Shown here: positions 1 to 4,691 of the stretch, in pieces
How positions within the stretch are numbered: the first letter of the stretch is position 1
Layout of the letters: each line of letters opens with the position of its first letter
Assembly: GCA_937893735.1 (NCBI GenBank)
Contig: CALBGD010000409.1
Span: 1-7,816, forward strand
DNA length: 7,816 nt
Origin: an uncultured Clostridia bacterium
GTDB lineage: Bacteria; Bacillota; Clostridia; Oscillospirales; Ruminococcaceae
Reading direction: 5' to 3'
Made by a program: the position numbers and the translations under genes
The notes under the pieces: generated by a model
Database searches by the model: none
Told to the model about the DNA's origin: nothing
The model's input: only the letters and a program-made list of their open reading frames with translations

Positions 1-271
1 GATGTATGAGGTAAAGCACGAATTGAAATACGGAAATTATAGCGTGTCTGAAAAGCTCGGACTTGCCATTCAATCTTCCATCGTGAAGCCGAGCATAGAC
101 ATGGATTTCATTATCTATACGGTTGTAATTCTAACAATGATTGCAATGTTCTTCCCTTACAATGGATTGATGATTATATTTGAAAATCAGCTTCTGGGAA
201 TTCCTCTTGTCTTGTTAATTGTTCCTGGAATGGCAACCTTAATATCTATCGTAAATAAAATAAAAGGATAA
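1..271 (+). CDS. Membrane protein A, copy 1 (5' partial, hypothetical)
   Basis: This is the C-terminal 89 residues of a membrane protein whose start lies before the window. The frame opens at base 2 with a Met, but that Met is not the real start: in the complete second copy (901-1368) the same residue is Met67. Two hydrophobic segments are visible, matching residues about 101-117 and 129-150 of the full protein. It ends in TAA three bases before the ATG of gene B, so the two are translationally close and surely co-transcribed. The DNA is identical base for base to 1098-1368. I do not recognise the family, and no catalytic motif is visible. Confidence 0.8.
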   Translation, partial: MYEVKHELKYGNYSVSEKLGLAIQSSIVKPSIDMDFIIYTVVILTMIAMFFPYNGLMIIFENQLLGIPLVLLIVPGMATLISIVNKIKG

Positions 272-274
272 AAT

Positions 275-859
275 ATGAGTACAGTTCTCTATGTTGTTTC
301 GTTCCTTTCTGCTTTTTTGGCAGGAGTGGGCATATTATGCTTAGGCTACCTAGTTTGTCACACATATAATGTTACGGATTTTCTGTGCGTTTGCAACTGG
401 TTTGGCAAATACATGAAAATCAGCCAGCGGATACGCAACAAAAGTGTGGTTGAGGAAATACACGAAAAATACAGAAATATTCCCATTCGTGAACAAATAG
501 CGGAATATGGTCGCCTTTTTGAAGCAGATTTTAACGAGCTTTTTGATAAGCTTCAGCCTGGAATTCATTACAGAGTGACAACGCATTACAAACGCGTTAT
601 GGAAAAAGCTATAGCTGACGGCAAGATAAAGTTGATCTGCCCGGTCAAGGAACTGAAGAACCGGACGCTCCGGGAGCTGAAGCCGTTGCTGAGCAGAATG
701 GATTACAGACTTGCCAGAAAATGCGTCAAGAAGAATCCACAGGCAATTCGCTGCTGTGACAAATGCAAACGCGTATCGGATTGCCAATGCAGACGTGGAG
801 GAATTTGTTCCATCATATCCGAAAAAGGATTTGCAAGGTATGATTTTGAAATAGTCTGA
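275..859 (+). CDS. Membrane-anchored protein B with C-terminal cysteine cluster, copy 1 (hypothetical)
   Basis: A 194-residue protein. Residues about 4-28 form one hydrophobic membrane segment, followed by a basic, mostly helical soluble region. Near the C-terminus is a cysteine cluster (Cys150, 160, 161, 164, 170, 172, 178; CCDKC then CQC), which could bind zinc or another metal; that is inference. The ATG at 275 is preceded by AAAAGGAT inside the last codons of gene A, so translation of A and B is probably coupled. The protein is identical to the second copy (1372-1956); the DNA differs by only two synonymous bases, at 844 and 856. The stop codon abuts the palindrome at 860. I do not recognise the family. 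A 145-aa minus-strand frame at 350-787 is a shadow. Confidence 0.85.
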   Translation: MSTVLYVVSFLSAFLAGVGILCLGYLVCHTYNVTDFLCVCNWFGKYMKISQRIRNKSVVEEIHEKYRNIPIREQIAEYGRLFEADFNELFDKLQPGIHYRVTTHYKRVMEKAIADGKIKLICPVKELKNRTLRELKPLLSRMDYRLARKCVKKNPQAIRCCDKCKRVSDCQCRRGGICSIISEKGFARYDFEIV

Positions 860-880
860 GGTGTCTCACCGTGAGGCACC
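860..880. repeat. Intergenic palindrome E1
   Basis: Left arm GGTGTCTCAC, central C, right arm GTGAGGCACC; one T-G pair in the 10-bp stem. It begins at the base after gene B's stop codon and lies 20 nt before gene A copy 2. It is followed by TGTTTATTTGG, too interrupted for a good terminator T-run, and the next gene has no visible promoter of its own, so read-through is expected. It is the exact reverse complement of E2 (1957-1977). Confidence 0.9.
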
Positions 881-900
881 TGTTTATTTGGAGGACGAAA

Positions 901-1368
901 ATGATATACTGTTTCAAAAAGCTGCGTGAGTTAAAACTTACACACATCTTTTTTCTTCATTACTCTATCTCGCTGCTTATCGGCGGCGCGGCAATAGCAG
1001 GACTGATTCTGCTCGGCAGGGGTTTACAATTTTACTCCGTTGTGGTATTATATATTATGTATACACAGCCAACTTTCTTTATTCTCAGGCGCATAAAGAT
1101 GTATGAGGTAAAGCACGAATTGAAATACGGAAATTATAGCGTGTCTGAAAAGCTCGGACTTGCCATTCAATCTTCCATCGTGAAGCCGAGCATAGACATG
1201 GATTTCATTATCTATACGGTTGTAATTCTAACAATGATTGCAATGTTCTTCCCTTACAATGGATTGATGATTATATTTGAAAATCAGCTTCTGGGAATTC
1301 CTCTTGTCTTGTTAATTGTTCCTGGAATGGCAACCTTAATATCTATCGTAAATAAAATAAAAGGATAA
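901..1368 (+). CDS. Membrane protein A, copy 2 (complete, hypothetical)
   Basis: A 155-residue, mostly hydrophobic protein. Likely membrane helices are at residues about 21-39, 44-62, 101-117 and 129-150, with a charged loop at about 63-100. I chose ATG 901 because GGAGG at 890-894 lies at good spacing before it; the frame stays open back to a GTG at 871, but that codon lies inside palindrome E1 and has no ribosome binding site. Gene B follows after a 3-bp gap. No promoter is visible between E1 and this gene, so it probably depends on read-through from upstream. The family is not recognised; an immunity, transport or holin-like role cannot be told apart. Confidence 0.82.
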   Translation: MIYCFKKLRELKLTHIFFLHYSISLLIGGAAIAGLILLGRGLQFYSVVVLYIMYTQPTFFILRRIKMYEVKHELKYGNYSVSEKLGLAIQSSIVKPSIDMDFIIYTVVILTMIAMFFPYNGLMIIFENQLLGIPLVLLIVPGMATLISIVNKIKG

Positions 1369-1371
1369 AAT

Positions 1372-1956
1372 ATGAGTACAGTTCTCTATGTTGTTTCGTT
1401 CCTTTCTGCTTTTTTGGCAGGAGTGGGCATATTATGCTTAGGCTACCTAGTTTGTCACACATATAATGTTACGGATTTTCTGTGCGTTTGCAACTGGTTT
1501 GGCAAATACATGAAAATCAGCCAGCGGATACGCAACAAAAGTGTGGTTGAGGAAATACACGAAAAATACAGAAATATTCCCATTCGTGAACAAATAGCGG
1601 AATATGGTCGCCTTTTTGAAGCAGATTTTAACGAGCTTTTTGATAAGCTTCAGCCTGGAATTCATTACAGAGTGACAACGCATTACAAACGCGTTATGGA
1701 AAAAGCTATAGCTGACGGCAAGATAAAGTTGATCTGCCCGGTCAAGGAACTGAAGAACCGGACGCTCCGGGAGCTGAAGCCGTTGCTGAGCAGAATGGAT
1801 TACAGACTTGCCAGAAAATGCGTCAAGAAGAATCCACAGGCAATTCGCTGCTGTGACAAATGCAAACGCGTATCGGATTGCCAATGCAGACGTGGAGGAA
1901 TTTGTTCCATCATATCCGAAAAAGGATTTGCAAGGTATGACTTTGAAATAGTATGA
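1372..1956 (+). CDS. Membrane-anchored protein B with C-terminal cysteine cluster, copy 2 (hypothetical)
   Basis: The protein is identical in all 194 residues to the copy at 275-859: one N-terminal membrane segment (about residues 4-28), a basic helical middle, and seven cysteines between residues 150 and 178 that could form a small metal-binding knuckle. The ribosome binding site (AAAAGGAT) lies within the end of gene A. The stop codon TGA (1954-1956) directly abuts palindrome E2. The two DNA differences from copy 1 (C1941, A1953) are silent. Two copies with unchanged protein suggest a recent event; whether dosage matters is unknown. Confidence 0.85.
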   Translation: MSTVLYVVSFLSAFLAGVGILCLGYLVCHTYNVTDFLCVCNWFGKYMKISQRIRNKSVVEEIHEKYRNIPIREQIAEYGRLFEADFNELFDKLQPGIHYRVTTHYKRVMEKAIADGKIKLICPVKELKNRTLRELKPLLSRMDYRLARKCVKKNPQAIRCCDKCKRVSDCQCRRGGICSIISEKGFARYDFEIV

Positions 1957-1977
1957 GGTGCCTCACGGTGAGACACC
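1957..1977. repeat. Intergenic palindrome E2 (reverse complement of E1)
   Basis: Left arm GGTGCCTCAC, central G, right arm GTGAGACACC. All three differences from E1 (positions 5, 11 and 17) are those produced by inverting it. It is followed by TGCAAAAACAATCC, so there is no T-run and it is not a + strand intrinsic terminator. In RNA the stem has one C-A mismatch. Confidence 0.9.
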
Positions 1978-1992
1978 TGCAAAAACAATCCA

Positions 1993-2050
1993 TGATGGTT
2001 CATAGAAATAAACCTGCTTTTATTATATTCTATTACTTGACAAACCATCA
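1993..2050. repeat. Inverted repeat straddling the Fic gene promoter
   Basis: TGATGGTT at 1993-2000 and its perfect complement AACCATCA at 2043-2050 are 42 bases apart. The second half lies in the spacer just after the -35 box of the Fic gene promoter. It could be a pair of operator half-sites, but 8 bp is short and the match may be chance. Confidence 0.35.
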
Positions 2051-2065
2051 AAAATTGTTTACAAT
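2037..2065 (+). promoter_or_regulatory. Sigma-A promoter of the Fic gene
   Basis: TTGACA (2037-2042), 17-bp spacer, TACAAT (2060-2065). Transcription should start near 2072, which leaves the upstream in-frame ATG at 2066 out of the message and supports GTG 2090 as the start. The same hexamers and spacing recur in front of the gene at 2927. Confidence 0.85.
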
Positions 2066-2089
2066 ATGATTATTGAAAGGAGTGATTCC

Positions 2090-2797
2090 GTGGAATACAA
2101 ACCAAAGTTTCACATGACAGTCGAGCAGAACATATTTGTGGCGAAGCGTAACATTGTAGATTATATCTGGAAGTCGGCGCGGCTTGAGGGTATAAACGTT
2201 ACTTTTCCACAGACTTATGCTATCATAGAAAAAGCAAGAGTCAATGGCGTTGATGTTGAAGACATCTTGAAAATCACCAATCTTAAACACGCATGGCAGT
2301 ATGTGTTCGACAGTATCGGCAAGCCAATGAATCTGGATTTTCTTTGCAGTCTACATTCTGAGGTTGCAAGAGATGAAGCGTTAATGTGGGATAAACTCCG
2401 AACAGGTAATGTTTTTATTTCGGGAACCTCTTATGTCCCCCCTATACCTAAAGCTGATGACGTGCAGTCTGCTATTCAGAGATTGCTAACTATACCCGAT
2501 CCGACTGAACGAAGCATTGAAATAATGCTTTGGGGAATGAAATCTCAGCTTTTCTGGGACGGCAATAAAAGGAACTCAATGCTAGCGGCAAATAAGATCA
2601 TGATCGAAAATGGCTGCGGAATAATTTCTGTTCCAAATGAGTGCCTTGAAAAATTCAATGAAATCCTCTGTGACTACTATACTAATGATACCCTTGAACA
2701 GGCAAAAGAATTTGTCTATGAACACTGTATCGATGGTATAGATTTCACTGAACAGCAGGACGATGAAGAGGACGAAGATCTCACTCCTGGTATGTGA
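2090..2797 (+). CDS. Fic/Doc-family protein, class II type, with catalytic His replaced by Gln
   Basis: A 235-residue Fic-domain protein. Fic enzymes usually transfer AMP or another phosphate-containing group to hydroxyl side chains of target proteins; Doc toxins are kinases of the same fold. The core motif is QLFWDGNKR (residues 153-161), where the usual first residue is the catalytic His. An inhibitory-helix motif, SARLEG (residues 29-34, pattern S/T-x3-E-G/N), marks the class II self-inhibited type. The target-binding flap is probably at about 112-125 (GTSYVPPIP). From memory, Gln at this position is common in this Firmicutes/Actinobacteria subfamily, so this is probably not a random loss. 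The tail (221-231) is very acidic. GTG 2090 is preferred: AAAGGAG at 2076-2082 is 7 nt upstream, whereas ATG 2066 touches the -10 box. No separate antitoxin gene is adjacent. Confidence 0.88.
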   Translation: MEYKPKFHMTVEQNIFVAKRNIVDYIWKSARLEGINVTFPQTYAIIEKARVNGVDVEDILKITNLKHAWQYVFDSIGKPMNLDFLCSLHSEVARDEALMWDKLRTGNVFISGTSYVPPIPKADDVQSAIQRLLTIPDPTERSIEIMLWGMKSQLFWDGNKRNSMLAANKIMIENGCGIISVPNECLEKFNEILCDYYTNDTLEQAKEFVYEHCIDGIDFTEQQDDEEDEDLTPGM

Positions 2798-2817
2798 CTG
2801 TCTCACGGTGAGACACT
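2797..2817. repeat. Intergenic palindrome E3
   Basis: A perfect 8-bp inverted repeat, TGTCTCAC and GTGAGACA (2799-2815), around a central G. The outer two bases of the consensus left arm are not kept, and its first base overlaps the last base of the Fic stop codon. Seventeen nt after the core is a separate terminator. Confidence 0.88.
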
Positions 2818-2831
2818 CCTAAAAATAAACT

Positions 2832-2863
2832 CAGGCGTACATAACGGTGCGCCTGTTTTTGTT
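2832..2863 (+). terminator. Rho-independent terminator after the Fic gene
   Basis: Stem CAGGCGTAC (2832-2840) with GTGCGCCTG (2847-2855), 9 bp with one G-U pair, loop ATAACG, followed by TTTTTGTT. It is preceded by an A-rich stretch. A closely similar terminator lies at 4492-4522. Confidence 0.88.
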
Positions 2864-2884
2864 TGCCCAATGAACTTGTAACGG

Positions 2885-2913
2885 TTGACAATCACAAAGG
2901 TTTGATGTACAAT
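2885..2913 (+). promoter_or_regulatory. Sigma-A promoter of the leucine-zipper membrane protein gene
   Basis: TTGACA (2885-2890), 17-bp spacer, TACAAT (2908-2913), then AAAGGAG (2915-2921) and ATG 2927. The message would have almost no leader: the -10 box ends 13 bases before the start codon, so the transcript start may fall inside or just upstream of the ribosome binding site. Confidence 0.82.
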
Positions 2914-2926
2914 AAAAGGAGAAAAC

Positions 2927-3493
2927 ATGGAATACCTGATACTCATTTTAGGACTAGTACCTGCAATTTTAGTTCATCTTATGAAAGGAAACACTTCAAT
3001 GGAATGGTCTGTGGAATTGATCACGTCAATTGTTATACCTGTTTTGACAGTCATAGTATCCATCTTCGTTTCAACAAGAAGCGGAAATGGAAAAGTAAGT
3101 TCGGCTCAGAAAGACTTGTCCAAGGAACACTCGGAATTGAAAGCCGATATTAAAGCAGATATAAAAACTGGCGTTCATTCAGATCTTAAGCCTGAAATAA
3201 TTAAAACACAGACGTTCGTAACGAACGCGCAAAACAGCATATCAGGTAAGATAGATACTCTTGACCGTATCATCAATAATGAAATACTGAGGAAGTCCTC
3301 TTTGCCGCCGGATCAGTCACGAATTGATTCAGCTGTGGATATAATAAAAAACGGCTGGGACAGCATTGTCCGCGAAAATCAGGAACTGAGGAATCAGGTC
3401 GCTGCGCTCCATGAAGAAAACACCGCATTAAAAGCAGAAAACGCTAGGATTTACGCGGAGTTTGATGAACGTTGTACAGACGCATTGTCGTGA
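2927..3493 (+). CDS. Membrane protein with C-terminal leucine zipper (hypothetical)
   Basis: A 188-residue protein of unrecognised family. Two hydrophobic segments at residues about 2-18 and 31-49 suggest a membrane hairpin or signal-anchor plus helix. A charged, helical region with a short Lys-Ala-Asp-Ile repeat (about 72-80) follows. The C-terminus has a clear leucine zipper: Ile147, Leu154, Leu161, Leu168, Ile175 at exact 7-residue spacing, with Asn151, Val158, Asn165, Asn172 in the other core position. Buried Asn residues favour parallel dimers. The ATG is 5 nt after AAAGGAG. It has its own promoter and is isolated from the Fic gene by a terminator. Overlapping frame 2863-3153 is a shadow. 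A membrane-tethered scaffold or sensor is possible, but no function can be assigned. Confidence 0.85.
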   Translation: MEYLILILGLVPAILVHLMKGNTSMEWSVELITSIVIPVLTVIVSIFVSTRSGNGKVSSAQKDLSKEHSELKADIKADIKTGVHSDLKPEIIKTQTFVTNAQNSISGKIDTLDRIINNEILRKSSLPPDQSRIDSAVDIIKNGWDSIVRENQELRNQVAALHEENTALKAENARIYAEFDERCTDALS

Positions 3494-3514
3494 CTAATCA
3501 CATCGCCATTGCAT

Positions 3515-3535
3515 GGTGTCTCACGGTGAGGCACC
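3515..3535. repeat. Intergenic palindrome E4
   Basis: Left arm GGTGTCTCAC, central G, right arm GTGAGGCACC; it differs from E1 only at the centre. It lies 21 nt after the stop of the zipper gene and 9 nt before the -35 box of the Rpn gene. It is followed by six A residues rather than T residues, so it is not a + strand intrinsic terminator. Confidence 0.9.
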
Positions 3536-3544
3536 AAAAAACAC

Positions 3545-3573
3545 TTGATTTTTTGACGACAATATGTTATAAT
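3545..3573 (+). promoter_or_regulatory. Sigma-A promoter of the Rpn gene
   Basis: TTGATT (3545-3550), 17-bp spacer, TATAAT (3568-3573). The nearby TTGACG at 3553 is only 9 bp from the -10 box and cannot be its partner. Palindrome E4 lies just upstream, so a protein bound there could affect this promoter. Confidence 0.75.
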
Positions 3574-3600
3574 TAAGCTAGAATTAAAGGGGGAATACCA

Positions 3601-4449
3601 ATGCACGAAGAATACATAATGGACAAGCTCCCGCCAGAGGTTCGTGCCGATTATCTTGACCGAATACATCGGTTCGTGCTTATGGACGATACCTTTATGG
3701 CTAAGGTCTTTGAGGACAAAAAGTGCGTGGAACTTCTGCTGAAAATAATTCTTGAAAAGGATTTGACGGTGGAAAAAGTAGTTTCACAGTATAGCATAAA
3801 AAATCTTCAGGGACGTTCGATACGGCTGGATATTTATGCAGTCGACAGCAACAATAAGTATTATAATATCGAGGTTCAGCGAGACAACGGTGGAGCTGCT
3901 CCAAAACGCGCCCGATACAACAGCGCGCTGATGGACGCAAACTCGATCCTGCCCGGCGATGACTGGGACAAGCTCCCTGATAATTACGTTATTTTTATAA
4001 CGCAGAACGATGTTCTCGGCGGCGGTGCTCCTGTTTACACGATAGAGCGGACAGTCAGACAGAAAAATAACGTATCGTTTGAGGATCATTCTCATATAAT
4101 ATATGTCAACGGCGAATGCAGAGATTCAAGCGCTATTGGCAAACTCATGCAGGATTTCTTCTGCACGGATCCTGCTAAAATGAACTATAATATTCTTGCA
4201 GAGCGGGCAAAGTTTTTCAAGGAAGATAAGGAGGGTGCTAATAATATGTGCAAGATCATGGAAGAACTGCGTGACAAAACAGCAGCAGAGGTTACTAAAA
4301 AGGTCACTTCAGAAGTTACAGCAGAGCGTAACCGCGAAATTGCTTTAAGGCTTATTCAGCTTGGTTCTGTTCCACTTGAACAGATTGCCGAAGCGACCGG
4401 ACTTACTCTTGACGAGGTTAAGAAGCTCGCGGAAAAGCATACCGCATAA
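3601..4449 (+). CDS. Rpn-family PD-(D/E)XK nuclease / putative transposase
   Basis: A 282-residue protein of the Rpn / PDDEXK nuclease transposase family. Members are DNA endonucleases that stimulate RecA-independent recombination, and some E. coli members act in phage defence. The nuclease core is at about residues 17-195: acidic Asp77 in RLDIYA, then Glu91-x-Gln93 in the next strand (NIEVQRDN), the usual D...E-x-Q arrangement for this family. Residues about 216-245 are a charged helix rich in Glu, Lys and Thr, and 247-279 (SVPLEQIAEATGLTLDEVKK) look like a small helix-turn-helix tail. ATG 3601 is 7 nt after AAAGGGGG (3586-3593). Length is normal and the frame is intact. It has its own promoter. 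A strong ribosome binding site inside the gene probably makes a separate C-terminal product (see 4246-4449). It might act on the palindromes, but nothing here shows that. Confidence 0.9.
   Translation: MHEEYIMDKLPPEVRADYLDRIHRFVLMDDTFMAKVFEDKKCVELLLKIILEKDLTVEKVVSQYSIKNLQGRSIRLDIYAVDSNNKYYNIEVQRDNGGAAPKRARYNSALMDANSILPGDDWDKLPDNYVIFITQNDVLGGGAPVYTIERTVRQKNNVSFEDHSHIIYVNGECRDSSAIGKLMQDFFCTDPAKMNYNILAERAKFFKEDKEGANNMCKIMEELRDKTAAEVTKKVTSEVTAERNREIALRLIQLGSVPLEQIAEATGLTLDEVKKLAEKHTA
4246..4449 (+). CDS. Possible intragenic short Rpn product (C-terminal 67 residues)
   Basis: An in-frame ATG at Met216 of the Rpn protein is preceded by AAGGAGG (4228-4234), 11 nt upstream, which is as good a ribosome binding site as any in the window. 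The product would be only the charged helix and the helix-turn-helix-like tail, without the nuclease core. In E. coli, rpn genes are known to make such a short protein from an internal start; it binds the full-length nuclease and blocks it as an antitoxin. By analogy this could be the antitoxin of the Rpn protein here. The site is visible; its use and function are inference. Confidence 0.55.
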   Translation: MCKIMEELRDKTAAEVTKKVTSEVTAERNREIALRLIQLGSVPLEQIAEATGLTLDEVKKLAEKHTA

Positions 4450-4456
4450 ATAGTCA

Positions 4457-4477
4457 CCTGCCTCACGGTGAGGCACC
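4457..4477. repeat. Intergenic palindrome E5
   Basis: Perfect 8-bp arms TGCCTCAC and GTGAGGCA (4459-4475) around a central G; the outer left bases of the consensus are CC instead of GG. It starts 8 nt after the Rpn stop codon and is followed by a separate terminator, as E3 is. Confidence 0.88.
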
Positions 4478-4491
4478 CCTATAAATAAACT

Positions 4492-4522
4492 CAGGCGCGT
4501 TCATAGCAATGCGCCTGTTTTT
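4492..4522 (+). terminator. Rho-independent terminator after the Rpn gene
   Basis: Stem CAGGCGCGT (4492-4500) with ATGCGCCTG (4509-4517), 9 bp with one G-U pair, 8-nt loop, then TTTTT. The preceding ATAAATAAACT and following TTGCCC also match the surroundings of the terminator at 2832, so the two intergenic regions share ancestry. Confidence 0.88.
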
Positions 4523-4546
4523 ATTGCCCGAGTGCTGAAAAACAAA

Positions 4547-4585
4547 TTGACACCTTGAATTCGTCAATGTGCACAAAAGGAATTG
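4547..4585 (+). other. Probable relic of a promoter and ribosome binding site
   Basis: TTGACA at 4547-4552 stands 72 nt after palindrome E5's core; in the sister region TTGACA stands 70 nt after E3's core. At the matching offset is TGCACA (4570-4575) instead of TACAAT, followed by AAAAGGAA where the sister has AAAAGGAG. No start codon and no long frame follow. I read it as the decayed front end of a lost gene unit. Confidence 0.45.
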
Positions 4586-4590
4586 TATAG

Positions 4591-4616
4591 GTTTGTGGAA
4601 AGTTTTATTCACAAAC
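4591..4616. promoter_or_regulatory. Inverted repeat just upstream of the lipoprotein promoter
   Basis: GTTTGTG (4591-4597) and its perfect complement CACAAAC (4610-4616) with a 12-nt gap, ending 3 bases before the -35 box. The position suits an activator or repressor site, but no regulator gene is visible and 7 bp is short. Confidence 0.35.
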
Positions 4617-4619
4617 TAA

Positions 4620-4648
4620 TTGACAAAGGCTTGTTTCTATGATATAAT
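4620..4648 (+). promoter_or_regulatory. Consensus sigma-A promoter of the lipoprotein gene
   Basis: TTGACA (4620-4625), exact 17-bp spacer, TATAAT (4643-4648): a perfect consensus. It predicts a leader of about 37 nt before ATG 4692 and strong constitutive transcription unless repressed. It probably also drives the large gene at 5435. Confidence 0.88.
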
Positions 4649-4691
4649 ATAATCAAGAAGAAATATAGCCTACACTAAGGAGGATAAAAAT

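Larger units (their letters stand above)
1..1956 (+). repeat. Tandem duplication of the A-B gene pair, period 1097 bp
   Basis: Bases 1-859 recur at 1098-1956 with an offset of exactly 1097. Reading the two side by side I find only two differences, T844/C1941 and C856/A1953, both synonymous and both within 16 bases of the 3' end of gene B. The repeat unit visible in full is 860-1956: palindrome, gene A, gene B. Downstream of the second copy, similarity continues only through the palindrome and the next two bases (TG), then stops. The left end of copy 1 lies outside the window. The near identity points to a recent duplication, gene conversion, or (less likely) an assembly error. Confidence 0.95.

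Noticed and set aside
350..787. Minus-strand open frame of 145 aa opposite gene B, also at 1447-1884
   Set aside because: It is present twice only because the region is duplicated, and I see no promoter or ribosome site for it.
871..900. GTG start for gene A copy 2 inside palindrome E1
   Set aside because: No ribosome site precedes it, while ATG 901 has GGAGG at good spacing.
2066..2089. Upstream ATG start for the Fic gene
   Set aside because: It directly abuts the -10 box, so it would not be in the message; GTG 2090 has AAAGGAG at ideal spacing.
2863..3153. Plus-strand open frame of 96 aa overlapping the zipper protein gene
   Set aside because: It starts upstream of the promoter of the real gene and lacks a ribosome site; the 188-aa frame has both and a coherent protein.
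3553..3558. TTGACG as the -35 box of the Rpn gene
   Set aside because: It is only 9 bp from TATAAT; TTGATT at 3545 has the proper 17-bp spacing.
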